64,000 bases of DNA, taken from positions 97,290 through 161,289 of the forward strand of contig NW_019091503.1 of NCBI RefSeq assembly GCF_001949145.1, read 5' to 3'. This DNA comes from Acanthaster planci. Taxonomy: Eukaryota; Echinodermata; Asteroidea; Valvatida; Acanthasteridae. Positions within the stretch are counted from its first letter, which is position 1; the number at the start of each line of letters is the position of its first letter. Under the pieces are notes generated by a model, which did no database searches, was not told the origin of the DNA, and worked only from the letters and a program-made list of their open reading frames with translations. Both the position numbers and the translations under genes were made by a program. Below are positions 48,378 through 61,529 of this stretch, piece after piece.

Positions 48378-51300
48378 ATGGCTAGCAGAAGCAGAAAAAG
48401 GAAGCGAGCAGCCACAGCTGAGGTTGAAGTGGAAGAGATTACGCCAGTGAAGCGAGAAATTGGAACATCTGAAGAAGAGGATGAGATTACACAAGGTAAC
48501 TTCATATTGTGCATTGTTTATACATACGGTATGACTTCTGACTCAGGGGAACTCTTGTGGCTTAGTTCAACCCTGGCTGTTTTGAAAACTGCTGGTTCGG
48601 GGAATATCTCAAAAAATGGAAAATTACTGTTCCCACTGGAAGGATCCATTGTGAAAGACAAGTATTCTGAATGGGAATTCATTACCTTTAGGAAAGCACC
48701 ATCGCAGACATACACTGTACGGACAAGTTTTCTTATTTAAGAACACATATTATTCTAAAAGAAAAGCAGTCATTCCAAATTGGATCAAGCAATATTCTCA
48801 GTATCCGGCATTTTCCTGATGACGAGCAGAGCATACTGCTCGAAACGTCGAATACTACTGGTTCTTTTCAGAACCACAAATACTCACAAAAGAGATACGT
48901 CCATGGTGCTACCGCAAACCTACTTTCTATAATATTCTTATTGGAATGTTTTTTGGCCTATTAACATTTGACATGCTCCAGGGATCTGCCGGTCGGGCCC
49001 GACCAGCACGCAGAATTGCTGACCGCCACAATCTGCCAAATCAACTTTTCCGGCCGGCACGTATTCCCGATAAGAACCCAAATAAAATAGCATCTTGGTC
49101 GAGGGATCGATCGTGAAGATATGAAGATCGCGAAGAACCCGTAAAATTTCTTCGTAAACTTCACTTTGCACTGCCATGCATATCGTCTGCACACCCACCT
49201 AAGTGCATACGCAATATATCTGGACCAAATATTAACATGAACCAATAGGAGGCTTTGTTACGTGCAATGCACGTGTACATAGTGCGTAACGAATCTTTCC
49301 ATTGGTTGGAAGGCCACACGTAGGCTTGCATATGCAACGCTCTCAGTGCGCGAAGATCGGAAAACCCTCTCTCCATGATGTACAGCGTTGTTTATCCAGT
49401 TCCGCATTTTACCCAGTTCCACAACTTGAAAAGAAAATTTGGCTTAACGTTCAGAAAGACAAAATTGCAAATGACCCCATTCGCACTTCGTTTAAACACT
49501 TAAAAATCTGGCAGAAAAACAATTTTACATGTACTTGCAAAACTGACAATCGACCGTTACTGTTTTTCNNNNNNNNNNNNNNNNNNNNNNNNNNNNNNNN
49601 NNNNNNNNNNNNNNNNNNNNNNNNNNNNNNNNNNNNNNNNNNNNNNNNNNNNNNNNNNNNNNNNNNNNNNNNNNNNNNNNNNNNNNNNNNNNNNNNNNNN
49701 NNNNNNNNNNNNNNNNNNNNNNNNNNNNNNNNNNNNNNNNNNNNNNNNNNNNNNNNNNNNNNNNNNNNNNNNNNNNNNNNNNNNNNNNNNNNNNNNNNNN
49801 NNNNNNNNNNNNNNNNNNNNNNNNNNNNNNNNNNNNNNNNNNNNNNNNNNNNNNNNNNNNNNNNNNNNNNNNNNNNNNNNNNNNNNNNNNNNNNNNNNNN
49901 NNNNNNNNNNNNNNNNNNNNNNNNNNNNNNNNNNNNNNNNNNNNNNNNNNNNNNNNNNNNNNNNNNNNNNNNNNNNNNNNNNNNNNNNNNNNNNNNNNNN
50001 NNNNNNNNNNNNNNNNNNNNNNNNNNNNNNNNNNNNNNNNNNNNNNNNNNNNNNNNNNNNNNNNNNNNNNNNNNNNNNNNNNNNNNNNNNNNNNNNNNNN
50101 NNNNNNNNNNNNNNNNNNNNGACCATCTGGGGGCTTTTAGATTCCAAAAATTTTCTGGTACGCTCCGCGCCAACCAATGGTGGCGCTCCGCTTAGATAGT
50201 CCTGCCGGCACTAAAACCATCCTGGGCAGAACCCTGATGTTCCCTTGAGCCACATGTATGATTAAGATTCTGGGCATCCACTGCAAGAGGGGACAGGAGA
50301 GAGCAAGTTTTAACATGGAAACGAACAATCCTTTGGTGGGCACTCACTTCATTATTTATGTGTGTTTGGCGCTGGGCGCACTGTCTATTTGCAGCCAATT
50401 TACATGCATGTTGGAATGTACATGTACACAGGTACGTCTTTGCATAGGCTGTGCACCAGCCACATACTTGAGCTTAGTTGAAAATTGCCCACCAGACTGT
50501 GTCTCTTTTGCCAGTGAGGGATAGGATGTGATGGTAGTGGTTCTGGTAGTGATGTGCTTGATTGTGGTTTTGATTCTGATTGAAAAGTGTGGGTCTTGTT
50601 CCAGTGGAGTACTACAAATCTGATAAGGTTTTCTGTACTTGCTGTTGGGCCAAGACATTCTTACGTTCCCAAAATAAAATATGCATTCTACATTTAATGT
50701 TTAATGGGCCACAGAAGAGTGCCGCCGTGCCATTTCAGTTATCATCGGACACTCTTGAGCACTTTTTTCTGTAGAATACACAAGTTTAGGCACATACAGC
50801 TGAAAGGTGGCCATGTATCCATCCTTGATGGCAGAAGTGTGAGGCCTTGCTTTGATCAGTGGATAAACCAATATACTGTGTGATGTAGAAGGGAAAAAAA
50901 TGAAGAGGATTTATACAGTACACATAGGATACATACTAGAATGGATAACATAAACTCACTAGATTGAGTTTGTGATGGGGATACTGTGGCATTCTAACTT
51001 CTGATGTTTTAATCAACGTGAATAAAATTTTACTGAGAAACCACAAGTTATTTCAAGTACTCCTACCGGTATGTTCAATATCTCATGCAATTGTCGTACT
51101 TGAAACTTTCAGTATCTTCTGGCATTGATGTGCTTTGTCTTTTTTTCCTTCTAATCCTTAAAGATGCTCAAACAGCTCGTCCAAGTCGAAACAGGAGGAA
51201 ATCAGTGAAACTAGCAGAAGCAGAGAGTAGTGTGAAAACACCCAACACAGAACCACAAAGACTTGGTGTTATCTCTCTTCATCATGAGAAAGGTGGAAAG

Positions 51301-54300
51301 AAAGATTCTGGAGATTCATGGAGGATCACATCTTCCAATAAGCCAAGGAAGAAGTCAGCTTTTGAATCTCAAGATAAAGATAACGAAGTAGAAGAGAAGA
51401 GTCAATTGCTTCATGTTGTTAGTAAAGGCAAACGACAGCAGACAATTAAAATCAAACCTCTTCACAAACCAGAACCAACAGATGAGAAACCAACCCCATC
51501 AAGGTCAGGAAAGAAGTCTCATCAGAAGGTTCCACCCCCCATCACAGCTACAGGGGACTCAAATGTGACTGTCAAGGAGGATAGCGGAATTAAACTGAAA
51601 TTTATTTTGTCTCCAAAAGATAAAGGTAAAAATATTCCTGAGGTGGAAGCTAGTGAAGGATCTAAAGAAAGACAATCAGCATCCAGGGAAAAATCAGGAA
51701 AATCCTCAATGAAGGATAAAGACGAACATGTGAAAGCAAAGCTTGTATTCAGTGATCAAGTGCTCAAATTAGATGGGGATAAGGCTGTGGTAGGACAAAC
51801 TAAGAAACGGAAACATGGAGAGACAGAATTAGAAATGTTGGACACGCCAGATACAAGCAAAGGAAACAAGAAGAAAAAGACATCTACTGAAGAACAGGCA
51901 GTCTCGAAACAAGCTGGAAAATTAACACCAGGAAGTAAAGTGGGTTCAAAACTTAATACTAAAGCCATGTCTTCCAATAAAGCAACGAGTAAGGGAAACT
52001 CAAAACTTTCCCAGAAACCTCCTGATAAATCAGGACAGGAAAAGACTGATAACAAAGGCCGTACAAAGAACAAGACACCTGATGAAACAAACAGTCAATC
52101 TGGCAATATATCCAAAGATGAGGATAAGTCAAAGAAGAAGAAGCCCAAGGCTAATACAATAGCAGCTAACTTCAATCTACTATCAGCTGATGAGTCAATT
52201 GAGGATCTAGTGATCGATGAATCAAAATCAGAATCTTCTAAGAAAGCTAAGTCTAGCAAGACAAAGTCGGACAAGAAGAAGAAATCAAGTGAATTGGACT
52301 CCTTCCATAAAAGCAAAAAGCACAAGAGCAAAGACATGAAGAAACACAAAGCAAAGTTCATCAACACAGGTACCAAGAAACCAGGTCACAGTGTAGGTCT
52401 AGATCCAGTCACTGCTTCACATATGCTTGGTCAGTTTGACAGTGTCCCTCCCCATCCTCAACCCAGTCTGGATCTCAAGGGACCAGGACTTGATGATGAG
52501 AGTTTTTTTATGGCTGGCAATGATGCGATGGTTCCTGCATTGTCAGCAGACACTGTTACCATGGGACTTACTGAACTGGGCTTCCCAGGCATGTTTGGAA
52601 AGATGAAAAAGAATGGCAAGAAGTCTAGTAAGAAAGCTGATAAAGAAAAGAAGAAAAAGAAGAAGAAAGAAAAACTGAAGAAAGATGGGAAATCTAAGGT
52701 AATTTTCCCTTGTCTCCTGTCCGCTCCCCCCCCCCCGAGCTCATAATTCAGAAATTATTTCAGACATAATTTGTAAAGATGGCCTTAAAAATCTTAGGGC
52801 ATGAGCAATTTGTCCCAAGAGGCTTCTTTCATCAACCTGTGCATGATGTACATGTTTAAAGGTTCATCCATCATCCCCCATCTGCAGTACCACACTCAGA
52901 AAAGGCGTTAAGATGCCTCGAGAAGAAAAAACAATATTCTCAGATTTTTAAAGCTTTCCTTCAAATCGTACAGTTATTCAGAAAATTGACCATTTAGGTA
53001 TTTTAGTCATTTCCTTGACCTACCCTTGACTTCTGAAATTCGTACATATTTCACCCTATCTCATTCAAATCCTTTTAGAAGCTGCAGTGCATCTCCTGTT
53101 TTTTTTTTTTAAGTTAACTTTGCTTGGCTACTGCACAATTTGTCTCGAAGAGTGTTTTGCATTAAGTCTAAATTAATTCAAAAGATAGTGAAAAAAACTC
53201 TTTTTTCACAGGAGAAGAAGCCCTTATCAGCATACATGTTATGGTGTGGTCAAACAAGACGTAAAGTAGTAGCGCAGAATCCAGGGCTGGGTGAGTAAGA
53301 CTTGTCTCATCCTTGCTTTGAAATAAAAATTTATATTTTTATTAGGAAATATAGCTGAAATGTTTTTTGAAGCCGCAATCTTCAGTCTGCTACCGGAGGA
53401 AAATTTGTTTAAATTAACACATTATATTCCTTCCAGATCATAAAACCTCCATTCAATGGCAGATTCTTTGAGGTAGTTCTGAAGTTACACCTTTCTCATT
53501 TATATACAACCTCATTCTCAAATCTGTACAGATTTCTCTGGCATCAGTAGGATGATGGGGACACTGTGGCAACAACTCCCTGAGAAGGAGAAGCAAGTCT
53601 GGTACCGCAAGCAGCATCTTCAGAACATTAAACACAAGAATGTGCCCAGCTTGTCAAAGCAGAAATTCCGTCGATCAAGTTCATCGGGTAAAGGTTCACG
53701 TTCTCCTCATGGGAGTCCAGTCAGACATTTCTCTCCAAGGACCGAACCAATTGACTGTGCAGCACACTTCAAACTTCTTGGAGAGTCTTTAAAATTAGTT
53801 GGAGACCGACTACAAAACCATGTTGTAAGTACAAACTAAAAGTGTGGCTTTTCCAAAACTAAGTGGTTTCTTCGTTAAAGATGTACGTTTTTGCTTTCTA
53901 AGAGGGAATATATGGGTGTACTTCTCACTGGATATACTAATAGATTTTTGTATTTCATTCACAGAATGCAAAAGGTTTTTCTTCGAATGACCTCAAAATC
54001 GTAGATAGCCAGTTTATGGTTGTATATGTAAGATAACTTAACATGTTTTGAGTGCAAGGAATTGGTTCCTGTTCTTTTTAAGGTGAGACAAGTATGTACT
54101 GAATTTTAGCTGTAAGAATAAAATCTAGATTTCATTTGACCTTTGACTTACGGTCTTTGCAGGGTCAGATGGAAGTTCATGGGAGTCTGTCTGTTCTCTT
54201 GGATTCAACATTATGTGTCCTGGGTCCTCTAATGTCTCTTACCAGTCAGGTGCCAGAGTTGAACTGCATCAGTAAGGAATCAATAGTAAGTACATTGTAC

Positions 54301-54895
54301 TGTGTGTGATAGAACCTGCAATCTGATTCTGCAGTGTTCAACCCAAAGGATTGCTGTCCTGTTTCAAATTTGAGAGAGTTTTTGTTTTTGTCCCCGACAT
54401 ATTTCTGCCAACAAAGTACAATTTATAATGTGTTAAAGTGTGTATCTTCTACAACATTTTAAGGTTCTTCTCATTCCTTGAAGACAAAAAGGAAGGTCAA
54501 CATAAACACTGGAGCAACAAACTTTGTTTCAGTTATCTTGATGTTTGCTTGGGTTGCATCTTAAATGATATATTTGACACTTTCCTCTACTTGTTGCTGA
54601 AGATTGGGCTAAATTTTAATGCCAGCTAATACTTAATCATGCAGTCTCTACTGCCTTTAATATTTGATAACTGTTTTTGATCAAAGCCCTTGACGTCCAA
54701 GTTGACATGTAAAGCCAGACTGATCAGTTGGTAGTACCTGAAAATCACATGCTTCTCAACTTCAGCTTTCAATTTTCACCCTGAAATTGATTCATTAACT
54801 TTGTCACTTTCCTAAGCAGTTTACCCGGTGGTTTGCTTATTACACAGAGCACAACAGTGGACAACATAGCCTACATCATGCCTGGCTTGGGATGA
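48378..54895 (+). CDS. HMGXB4: HMGXB4 (HMG2L1), HMG-box protein, complete
   Basis: Six coding exons, 48378-48495, 51164-52698, 53212-53290, 53532-53824, 54163-54285 and 54848-54895, encode 731 residues. Exon 1 is a basic start ([20 protein letters not shown]). Exon 2, 1.5 kb, is a Lys/Ser-rich disordered region with repeated KKKKK clusters. The HMG box (about residues 552-612) is split by a phase-1 intron: [22 protein letters not shown] in exon 3 and [20 protein letters not shown] in exon 4. The C-terminal conserved block [45 protein letters not shown] matches vertebrate HMGXB4 closely. The family is nuclear; vertebrate members bind DNA or chromatin and have been linked to Wnt-pathway repression. 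It is longer than the human protein (about 600 residues) because of the disordered exon. Start choice: only Met before the first donor in frame with exon 2. A 5' untranslated exon is not excluded. Confidence 0.93.
48800..48930 (+). mobile_element. Retroelement end with hammerhead-like fold and histone-like stem-loop
   Basis: Within HMGXB4 intron 1. CTGATGA (48816-48822) is followed by a 6-bp stem (GAGCAG / CTGCTC, loop AGCATA) and then GAAACGTC, the order of a hammerhead ribozyme core with minimal stem III. An extra C sits between CTGATGA and the stem. Fourteen bases after the GTC comes GGTTCTTTTCAGAACC, the shape of the histone mRNA 3' stem-loop, with CAAAAGAGAT 12 bases on. Such CTGATGA..GAAACGTC blocks are known from Penelope-like elements; the assignment here is by that resemblance. 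Part of its end (GGTGCTAC.GCAAACCTAC) recurs at 36501-36530. Confidence 0.6.
48938..49198 (-). CDS. Antisense open frame in HMGXB4 intron 1, unknown
   Basis: An 86-residue frame ([20 protein letters not shown]..) with balanced composition, antisense to HMGXB4 and next to an assembly gap. No family recognised. The region is richer in CpG than its surroundings, so it may be a fragment of a gene or element whose rest lies in the gap. Confidence 0.2.
   Translation of the reverse strand: MGVQTICMAVQSEVYEEILRVLRDLHIFTIDPSTKMLFYLGSYREYVPAGKVDLADCGGQQFCVLVGPDRQIPGACQMLIGQKTFQ
49569..50120. other. Assembly gap (552 N)
   Basis: Run of N in HMGXB4 intron 1. All open frames that cross it are artefacts. 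Confidence 0.99.
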
Positions 54896-57079
54896 TGACC
54901 ACATATTACAATGGTAGCATAGGTCATCTCTCTACAGACAAGGCAAAGCAGATCAAGAACATGTCGAATAAAGCCATAGGAAGAGTATTCCAGAGCTGCA
55001 TTATGCTTAGTGTGGGTTGAATATGCAGATTACAATGGCAATTTAAGTGATTGCTCACAGGTAAAGCAGGTGTCAGGCAAAGCCACAGTGGCTGTCTCAT
55101 TAACTACTCACTTGGACCATGCACCGTTGCCTGGAGAAGCAAGCAGTTGTCAAAGTGCATGTATGTCTACAGGTTGATCAGGCTGGCCTTGAATTAGTGC
55201 ACACACTAAAGAGCGGACAGGTTGTATGTGACCATATAAAACCTATGACACTTCCATGCTGGTTCTAGTGGGAACTATTTCACAATGACAACAGTTGGTA
55301 TTCCAATTGGAAATCTCTAAGCATAATGCATTACACAACACTCTTACAAATACTAGCTTCTGTGAAGTGTGATATTCTGAAACTTCAAGTGAGACCTCTT
55401 ACATTTGTATAGTTTGAACTTCAGATTTCCTATATGTATTGGACTGGAATTATGCACAGATTTTAAAATGTAAGATTGCCAAGTTTTGCAGTTTGGATAT
55501 TTGGTATAAACTTGTTTTAATCATGCTTTGGAAGTTGAAACATTCAACTGAAAAGTTGTTTGCGGTCTTTTTATGTCATTTTTAGTCATCAATTTAGAAT
55601 CACTGTTTTTATTCTTTGCAGAAAGCATGATAAACTGTTACATTGGGGGTAGATTTTAAGTGGAAATGTTCATTGGATCGTTTCCAAAATACATGTATGC
55701 TGACATATCTGATCAGTACCAAAAAAGGGTGATCAGAGAAAGTGGCTGGCCAGAGATAAGTGGAGCCAAAAATGCATTACAAAAAAATGCAAAAACTTCC
55801 AGAACTTCCCAATGTTGCTTGCACATTGTGTGTTTACTTTTGAAATGTTGGGACAGTTTTTGAAACCAAAGTCCTGTTTTGTTCAGAATTCAGACAGAAC
55901 AAATTCACACCGGTTTCTACTGTAGATGCTTTTTCAGTAAACTTTCACTAAGATGTAATTTAAAGAAATTATATTCGTAGGCCTTTGGGGTCAAAAACTT
56001 GCAGAGAAGCACTTTTGTTGAGGTTTTGAAGCAGTGGTCAAGACCACTGTAGTGTGAAATAGAGAAGTGGTTGTAAACATCGTTTGCCAGAGAATTTCAT
56101 GAAATCCGTGGGAATAGAAACATGAAATTATGATACTACCTGTACATGTAGTTATGGTGAAATTATGGTGCCATAAAGATCAATGGCCATGGTTACTCCA
56201 GTGGGAAAGAGAACAAAGTGGGGGCTAGACGGTTAAATGTATTTACTGTTATTTTTCTTCCAACTTTGTAAACTGATTGCCCTTGAATCTAGCACTTTAT
56301 GGCTATGCATGCCCAGGTCAAAACAGTTTTCAGTGTGTAATACTACCTGTAATGTTGGAATGCCTTCAATAAAAAAAAGGTTTCTGATATTGTATCCCGG
56401 CAAGAGTAGTATGTATTTATGTAACAAAGGCATTTTGGCATGAGCATAAAGGAATCCTTGCATTATGAAAACGGCGACAAGCTTGCTCTGTAGATGAGGT
56501 CAACACTGCGACTGGGTCCAAAATTCTTTAAGTAACACAAAATCTGACAGTGCAGCCTTATCTGCAGCATTGCACGTCTCGTGGACATGGAAAGACTCCT
56601 TTCAGTTCTGCACACTGCCACAGACTCACAGTATTAAACGTAATGTTCTAGATGACAGTCCTCACACAGATGTGCATTTGCCTTTGTTTACTGTCACATC
56701 ATTGCTTACAGTTAAGATTCCTGTAATGTGCCCCGTTTTGGTGGTAGTGAACTCAGCTCACATATACACATGTGCACAATCAATTTTCATGCAATTCTAA
56801 TGTACTTTTATTTCCTAGTCTATATTTAAAAACTTCCAACTACATGTGTATCTTTTAACAGAAATATTGTATATAAAAGTCTCAGATTTGCTGAATGTCA
56901 GTACTTTGTGTTGTATTACATTTTTTCTTTTTTTTCACATTTCTGTTTGGTTCTGCTTTGTTTTTAATATGTGTGTGCATGGAATTGGTTTTCAAGATAT
57001 GAACACCCACGACAATTGTATGTCTTTGTTTACAAATTTCAAATTTTCATATTTCAGTTCAAACAACTTAACATATTTC
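54896..57079. other. 3' flank of HMGXB4
   Basis: Probably contains the HMGXB4 3' untranslated region; one AATAAA word lies near 56368. No coding sequence recognised. Confidence 0.5.
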
Positions 57080-58750
57080 AAACAGTAATGATAATCCCTT
57101 GCCTTTTTAACTATCCTTTTGAAGCTATCCCCTTGGAAAGTTGAAACAGTAAAATTAAACCTTGCATATTTTTAAATGACAAGCTAGCCCCATGCAAAAT
57201 TTTAAGAAGAGTAACCCTTATCAAATTTTATTTAATCTTAAAATTAGCTGCTTGAAAAAAATATGAACAGTGAGATTTACCCTTTGTCAGTCTTTATTTA
57301 AATGGTAAAGTTACACCCTTACAAAATTTAAACAAGAGGGTTAATTCCTATCAATTTTTGTGTTTTCTTTAATACAATGTCTACGTGTATAAACATAAAG
57401 CTAGTCCCTTGTCAAATCTTTGAAAAAGTATTCTCTTTGCCGAATGTTGTGTAAACAAGGGGATTAGCCTTTGCTAAAGTTTAAACCTTGCCAATTGAAG
57501 TTCATTTCGAGTATCCCTGGTCAGATTCTAAGTTGAACAATTTTCGTTCACTGAATGAGGTTAACCACTTGTCAAAATTTAGTTCAAGCAGCACGATTAA
57601 TCTCTTTTCCAATACTCGTGGTAAGATTAACCCCTGGCCAAATTTTAGTTAAACAATATTATTCCTTGCCTAATTTTTATTCAAGTAAATCTTAATTTAA
57701 ACAGCAACAGTAACCCCTTCTCAAATTCGGTTTGAAAAAGTCAGGTAAGGCCCTATTCATTTTGAGAATACAGTTCAGAACCAGTTTGGCCACAAAGAAT
57801 CATCAGAACGATTTACATCTAAGAAAAATTATCAAGGCAAGCAGGCACATACATGTATAAGTAAACTTTATTCAAATATTTCATAAAATTTAATTGTTCA
57901 TGCAACTTATGAATACAATATTGCGCATTTTATTGCATACAATTATTCAAACCATCGCTGATAATTTTTTCAATGATGCAAACCAGTTGAAATTTTGACG
58001 ATCAATGAATGTGTGTGATTGAAATGATATAAGATTAACCACTTGCCAAATTACATACAGGTATCATGCAAACTTGTATTACTATTGAAAATTACCCCCA
58101 AAACTGCAAGTAATAACCCTGAAATTTAAAATGAAATAGTTACAAGAAAATAAGGTTTTACCGTCTGTCAAGAGCCTGTGTACATATAATGTAAATTCCT
58201 CTCTTATAATTTGATTTTGATAACCATTTCATCCAAACATTTAAAAGTTTCCTTCTAAATGTACAAAATTTGGCCAATTATAATTCAACATATTATATAT
58301 TTGTTGAAAATTTCAAGGAATAATATTTCATATTTTGTAAACACTGCTCTTAAAACTAGTATGAGGATAACCACTTGTCAATTAATTTACCCACTGCAAA
58401 ATTGTTGTGGCAAAATTTCACTTAAAACTAATGAACAAATAATGTTATTAACAATGAATGTCCCTCATGAGAGTTCTACCAGTTTAGAACATACATGCGA
58501 TTGGTATTAATTGACTACATACCCTGCTTCTGAATGCACACTTCAAACGAATGCCAAACATATCTTCTGGAATTGTAAGAGTAATTAAAATGAATTTATA
58601 ATAAGCTCTCAAATAATAATACAAAAAATTTCACAAATCTCCATCTGTTAACTGTTACAAGGCCCTCTCTGTGAAAACATACAGGTAGGAATAACCTTTA
58701 CCAAATAAGGGAATAAACCTTGACAAATCAAATAGAAATAAATTACAAGA
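57080..58750. repeat. Highly diverged ~31-bp tandem array
   Basis: A motif like TTAACCCCTTGTCAAATTTT recurs with many substitutions at intervals close to 31 bp or twice that: near 57215, 57249, 57281, 57314, 57346, 57405, 57433, 57468, 57517, 57565, 57602, 57632, 57663 and 57715. It recurs more sparsely up to about 58700 (AACCACTTGCCAAATT, AACCACTTGTCAATT, AACCTTTACCAAATA). AT-rich A/T tracts separate the CC-containing cores. The array is visible only by rhythm. Confidence 0.6.
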
Positions 58751-61529
58751 TAGATGTTACTATTATAGTAAGTTATAAAGCATCAAATTTGTAACTGTTT
58801 GACATGGCATATTATACTACAACAAATGTCTTGTGGTTATACTCACTAAATTGTGCCACTGTAGTAAACTAGTATGACAGTACTGTATAATTTCTGGAAT
58901 GGATAGTGTAATAATACAAAAGTTACAACTACCAGCAGAGTTCCTAGACCTAAATGACAAAAACACCGCCCCATGTCACAAAAAATAAACTCCAACCAAA
59001 CAGGTACATGTGGGAGAAGAAATCTACCGTAACTTCTGGAAGGTGAAGTAACATAGTGAATAAGTAACACTTTATTTGCGGACTAATAAATATATTTTAC
59101 CTTAGCACCCTGCCTATATACCAAGAATATCACATCCATGTAACAAAAGTATAGTACAGCATAGAATCAAAGTCTGGTTAAATATTTGCTGGCTAATTAA
59201 TCCAGGTGGACAGTTTAAGTTTGCACCTGTTGAAAAAAGTAATTTATATATTTGGCTGACTAGAAATATAAGCAAGACTTCTGGTACTCTACAAAATGAC
59301 CTCTTCATCCTGTCTATGACTCCAACTTTAATTTAAAAAAACATTAAAATGTCCCCAAATTAATTTTGACCAAAATGATGAACAACTGTAATAAGCTACA
59401 CAGAAAAAGAGTCATATCATTCAAAACGTGACAGAATTTGTTCCAGCTAGAACAGGCAGCATATGAATTTCTTTAACATTAATTCTGAAGAACATTTCTG
59501 TTCAGTCACATGTCATGTACATTAAAGACACTCTGACATCATCAATGAAAATCAAACAAATACAATTCTGATTCAATTTAAGTATCCTTGCAATGGATGA
59601 CCTTTGTGGAAGCCACGAATGGCAGCCCAATTACATATCGATTCCCTTTTATTGATGTTATCGTGGTTTGTCGGTTAACTGTTGAACACCAATATTTTTT
59701 TTTCTGGAAATTTCAGATGGGGTGGTTATTCTAACTTACGCTTAGTAAAAATTGGCCCAGGGTATCTTTTAACAGATACGTGGCTCAAGGCTTGACATTG
59801 CTTTCTTTGTATTGCATCATCAAAAATCATATCTTTGAAAATCAGGATTACAACATAATAAAATGGCCTCAAAAATTGAAAACATATTTACATGCAAATG
59901 GTCATATCTCCAAAATACAAGCACTTAGTAGTTTAGCTCCAGTCAAACATACGGTGCCCTGCTGAGTCATCAATTTGATTTAATAGATGCACAGGTGCAC
60001 ATGTGTGCCTATAGGCTTGAGGAAGAGTTCTACCCCTGAATCAGCAACTGACTATGATGCACATGCCATTATAATGATCAAGGAAATGCACCTCAAGGGA
60101 AAACAGACATGATGAGTGGAACAATGTTATGGTCCTTGGGACTTAACAAATTGCCTTGTTATAATACATGTAGTTACCTTGTATCAGTAATGGAAAAAAG
60201 GAAAAAAACAAACATTTGGGATCTGATATTATGAAAAGAATGTGTGCACTCTTGTTTTGGATTAGAAATATAGCTACATGTAGCTCTCTCATGCTTTGCA
60301 AATAAAAAAGCAGTCAAAAACTGGTATGGCCTTAAACAAGTAATTTACAATTTTGCATGACAGTCAGCCTGTAATGGCAACCTGTAGGCAGCTTGTAAAT
60401 TATAACCTCATTTCAATCATTTCAACACTGTAAACCTACCAAGAATGTTATCACAAGGATTACTAACCAAATAGAAAAACAATCATAGTGCTTTGGGCTC
60501 CAGCTGTCATCTTAAGATTATCCCATCATGCCCAAGGGAAAAACAGGGCATCTAAGTAATGCCACAAGATGCAATGCATCCTTCTAAATGGCAGGATCAC
60601 TGTCAAGTGTGGGAATGTCTCAGCAAATTTAAAAGCTCGCCAAGTCAATGTATAAATAACAATGTAAGCAATTTCTGACCGATGGAATAGGGCCACTCAG
60701 GACAATGCATGAAAATTGTACACCAGATCATATGTTATATATAAATCAAGATAATGGATAACATCACCAAGAAATCCCCAGATACATGAAATTGAGGCAT
60801 ATCTGTGACAAGGTCATGATGTTTACCTATAAGATACATGTAACTTCTTGTCTGACAATGAAATATAAAAAAAATTCACTTTGTAATCTAGGTTGGGCAT
60901 TTTTCATGAAAAACAACTTAGATCTCATGTTCAAAGTACAATGAAGCAGGCAAAGTACATGTACAAGCCAAGTTTTAAGTCAATTTTGAAGTTGTGATGT
61001 ATGTAGATGTGCATTTTTCAGTGGTAAATTACGGTATATGTATTCCTATAAATGAAAGCGTACCCATTCACAGAACTGACAAGGTCGTTGTACTGACACT
61101 TGTTTATGGAAATTCGATCAGAGAACATAGAACAAATACTTGGACCAAAACCTTCGTTAGTGACCTCTACATTTATCAAACATCACATTTCTTTATACTG
61201 TAACTGAAGACTCAAAGGAGACATTTACTTGTCAGACACAGAACGAATGCACATACAATTTCTTCGCTGGTTCATGACGAACATTACAAAATTCAGTCAA
61301 CCACACATTTTGGAAGGAAGGAAAATGAAAAAGTCCCACAACACAATCAGACAAAACAGAAATGGTAACATCCCTCCAAACAAAATATTGTCAAATTGTC
61401 TGCAGGGATCACTCATACATAATGGGAATTCAAACAGAAACTTCAAGACAGATGAATATGCACTAGTTTGATCACTGTCTGTGCAGAAGTGAGGGCTTAT
61501 CAAGCTAGTTCAAGGCTTTGCAAAATATC
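58751..61529. other. Region without a recognised gene
   Basis: AT-rich sequence with no convincing exon on either strand. It lies downstream (3') of both HMGXB4 and the minus-strand gene at 62209, so it is likely untranslated or spacer DNA. Confidence 0.5.

Noticed and set aside
49302-50195. Open frames across the second gap
   Set aside because: Most residues are unknown (N), so no coding claim is possible.
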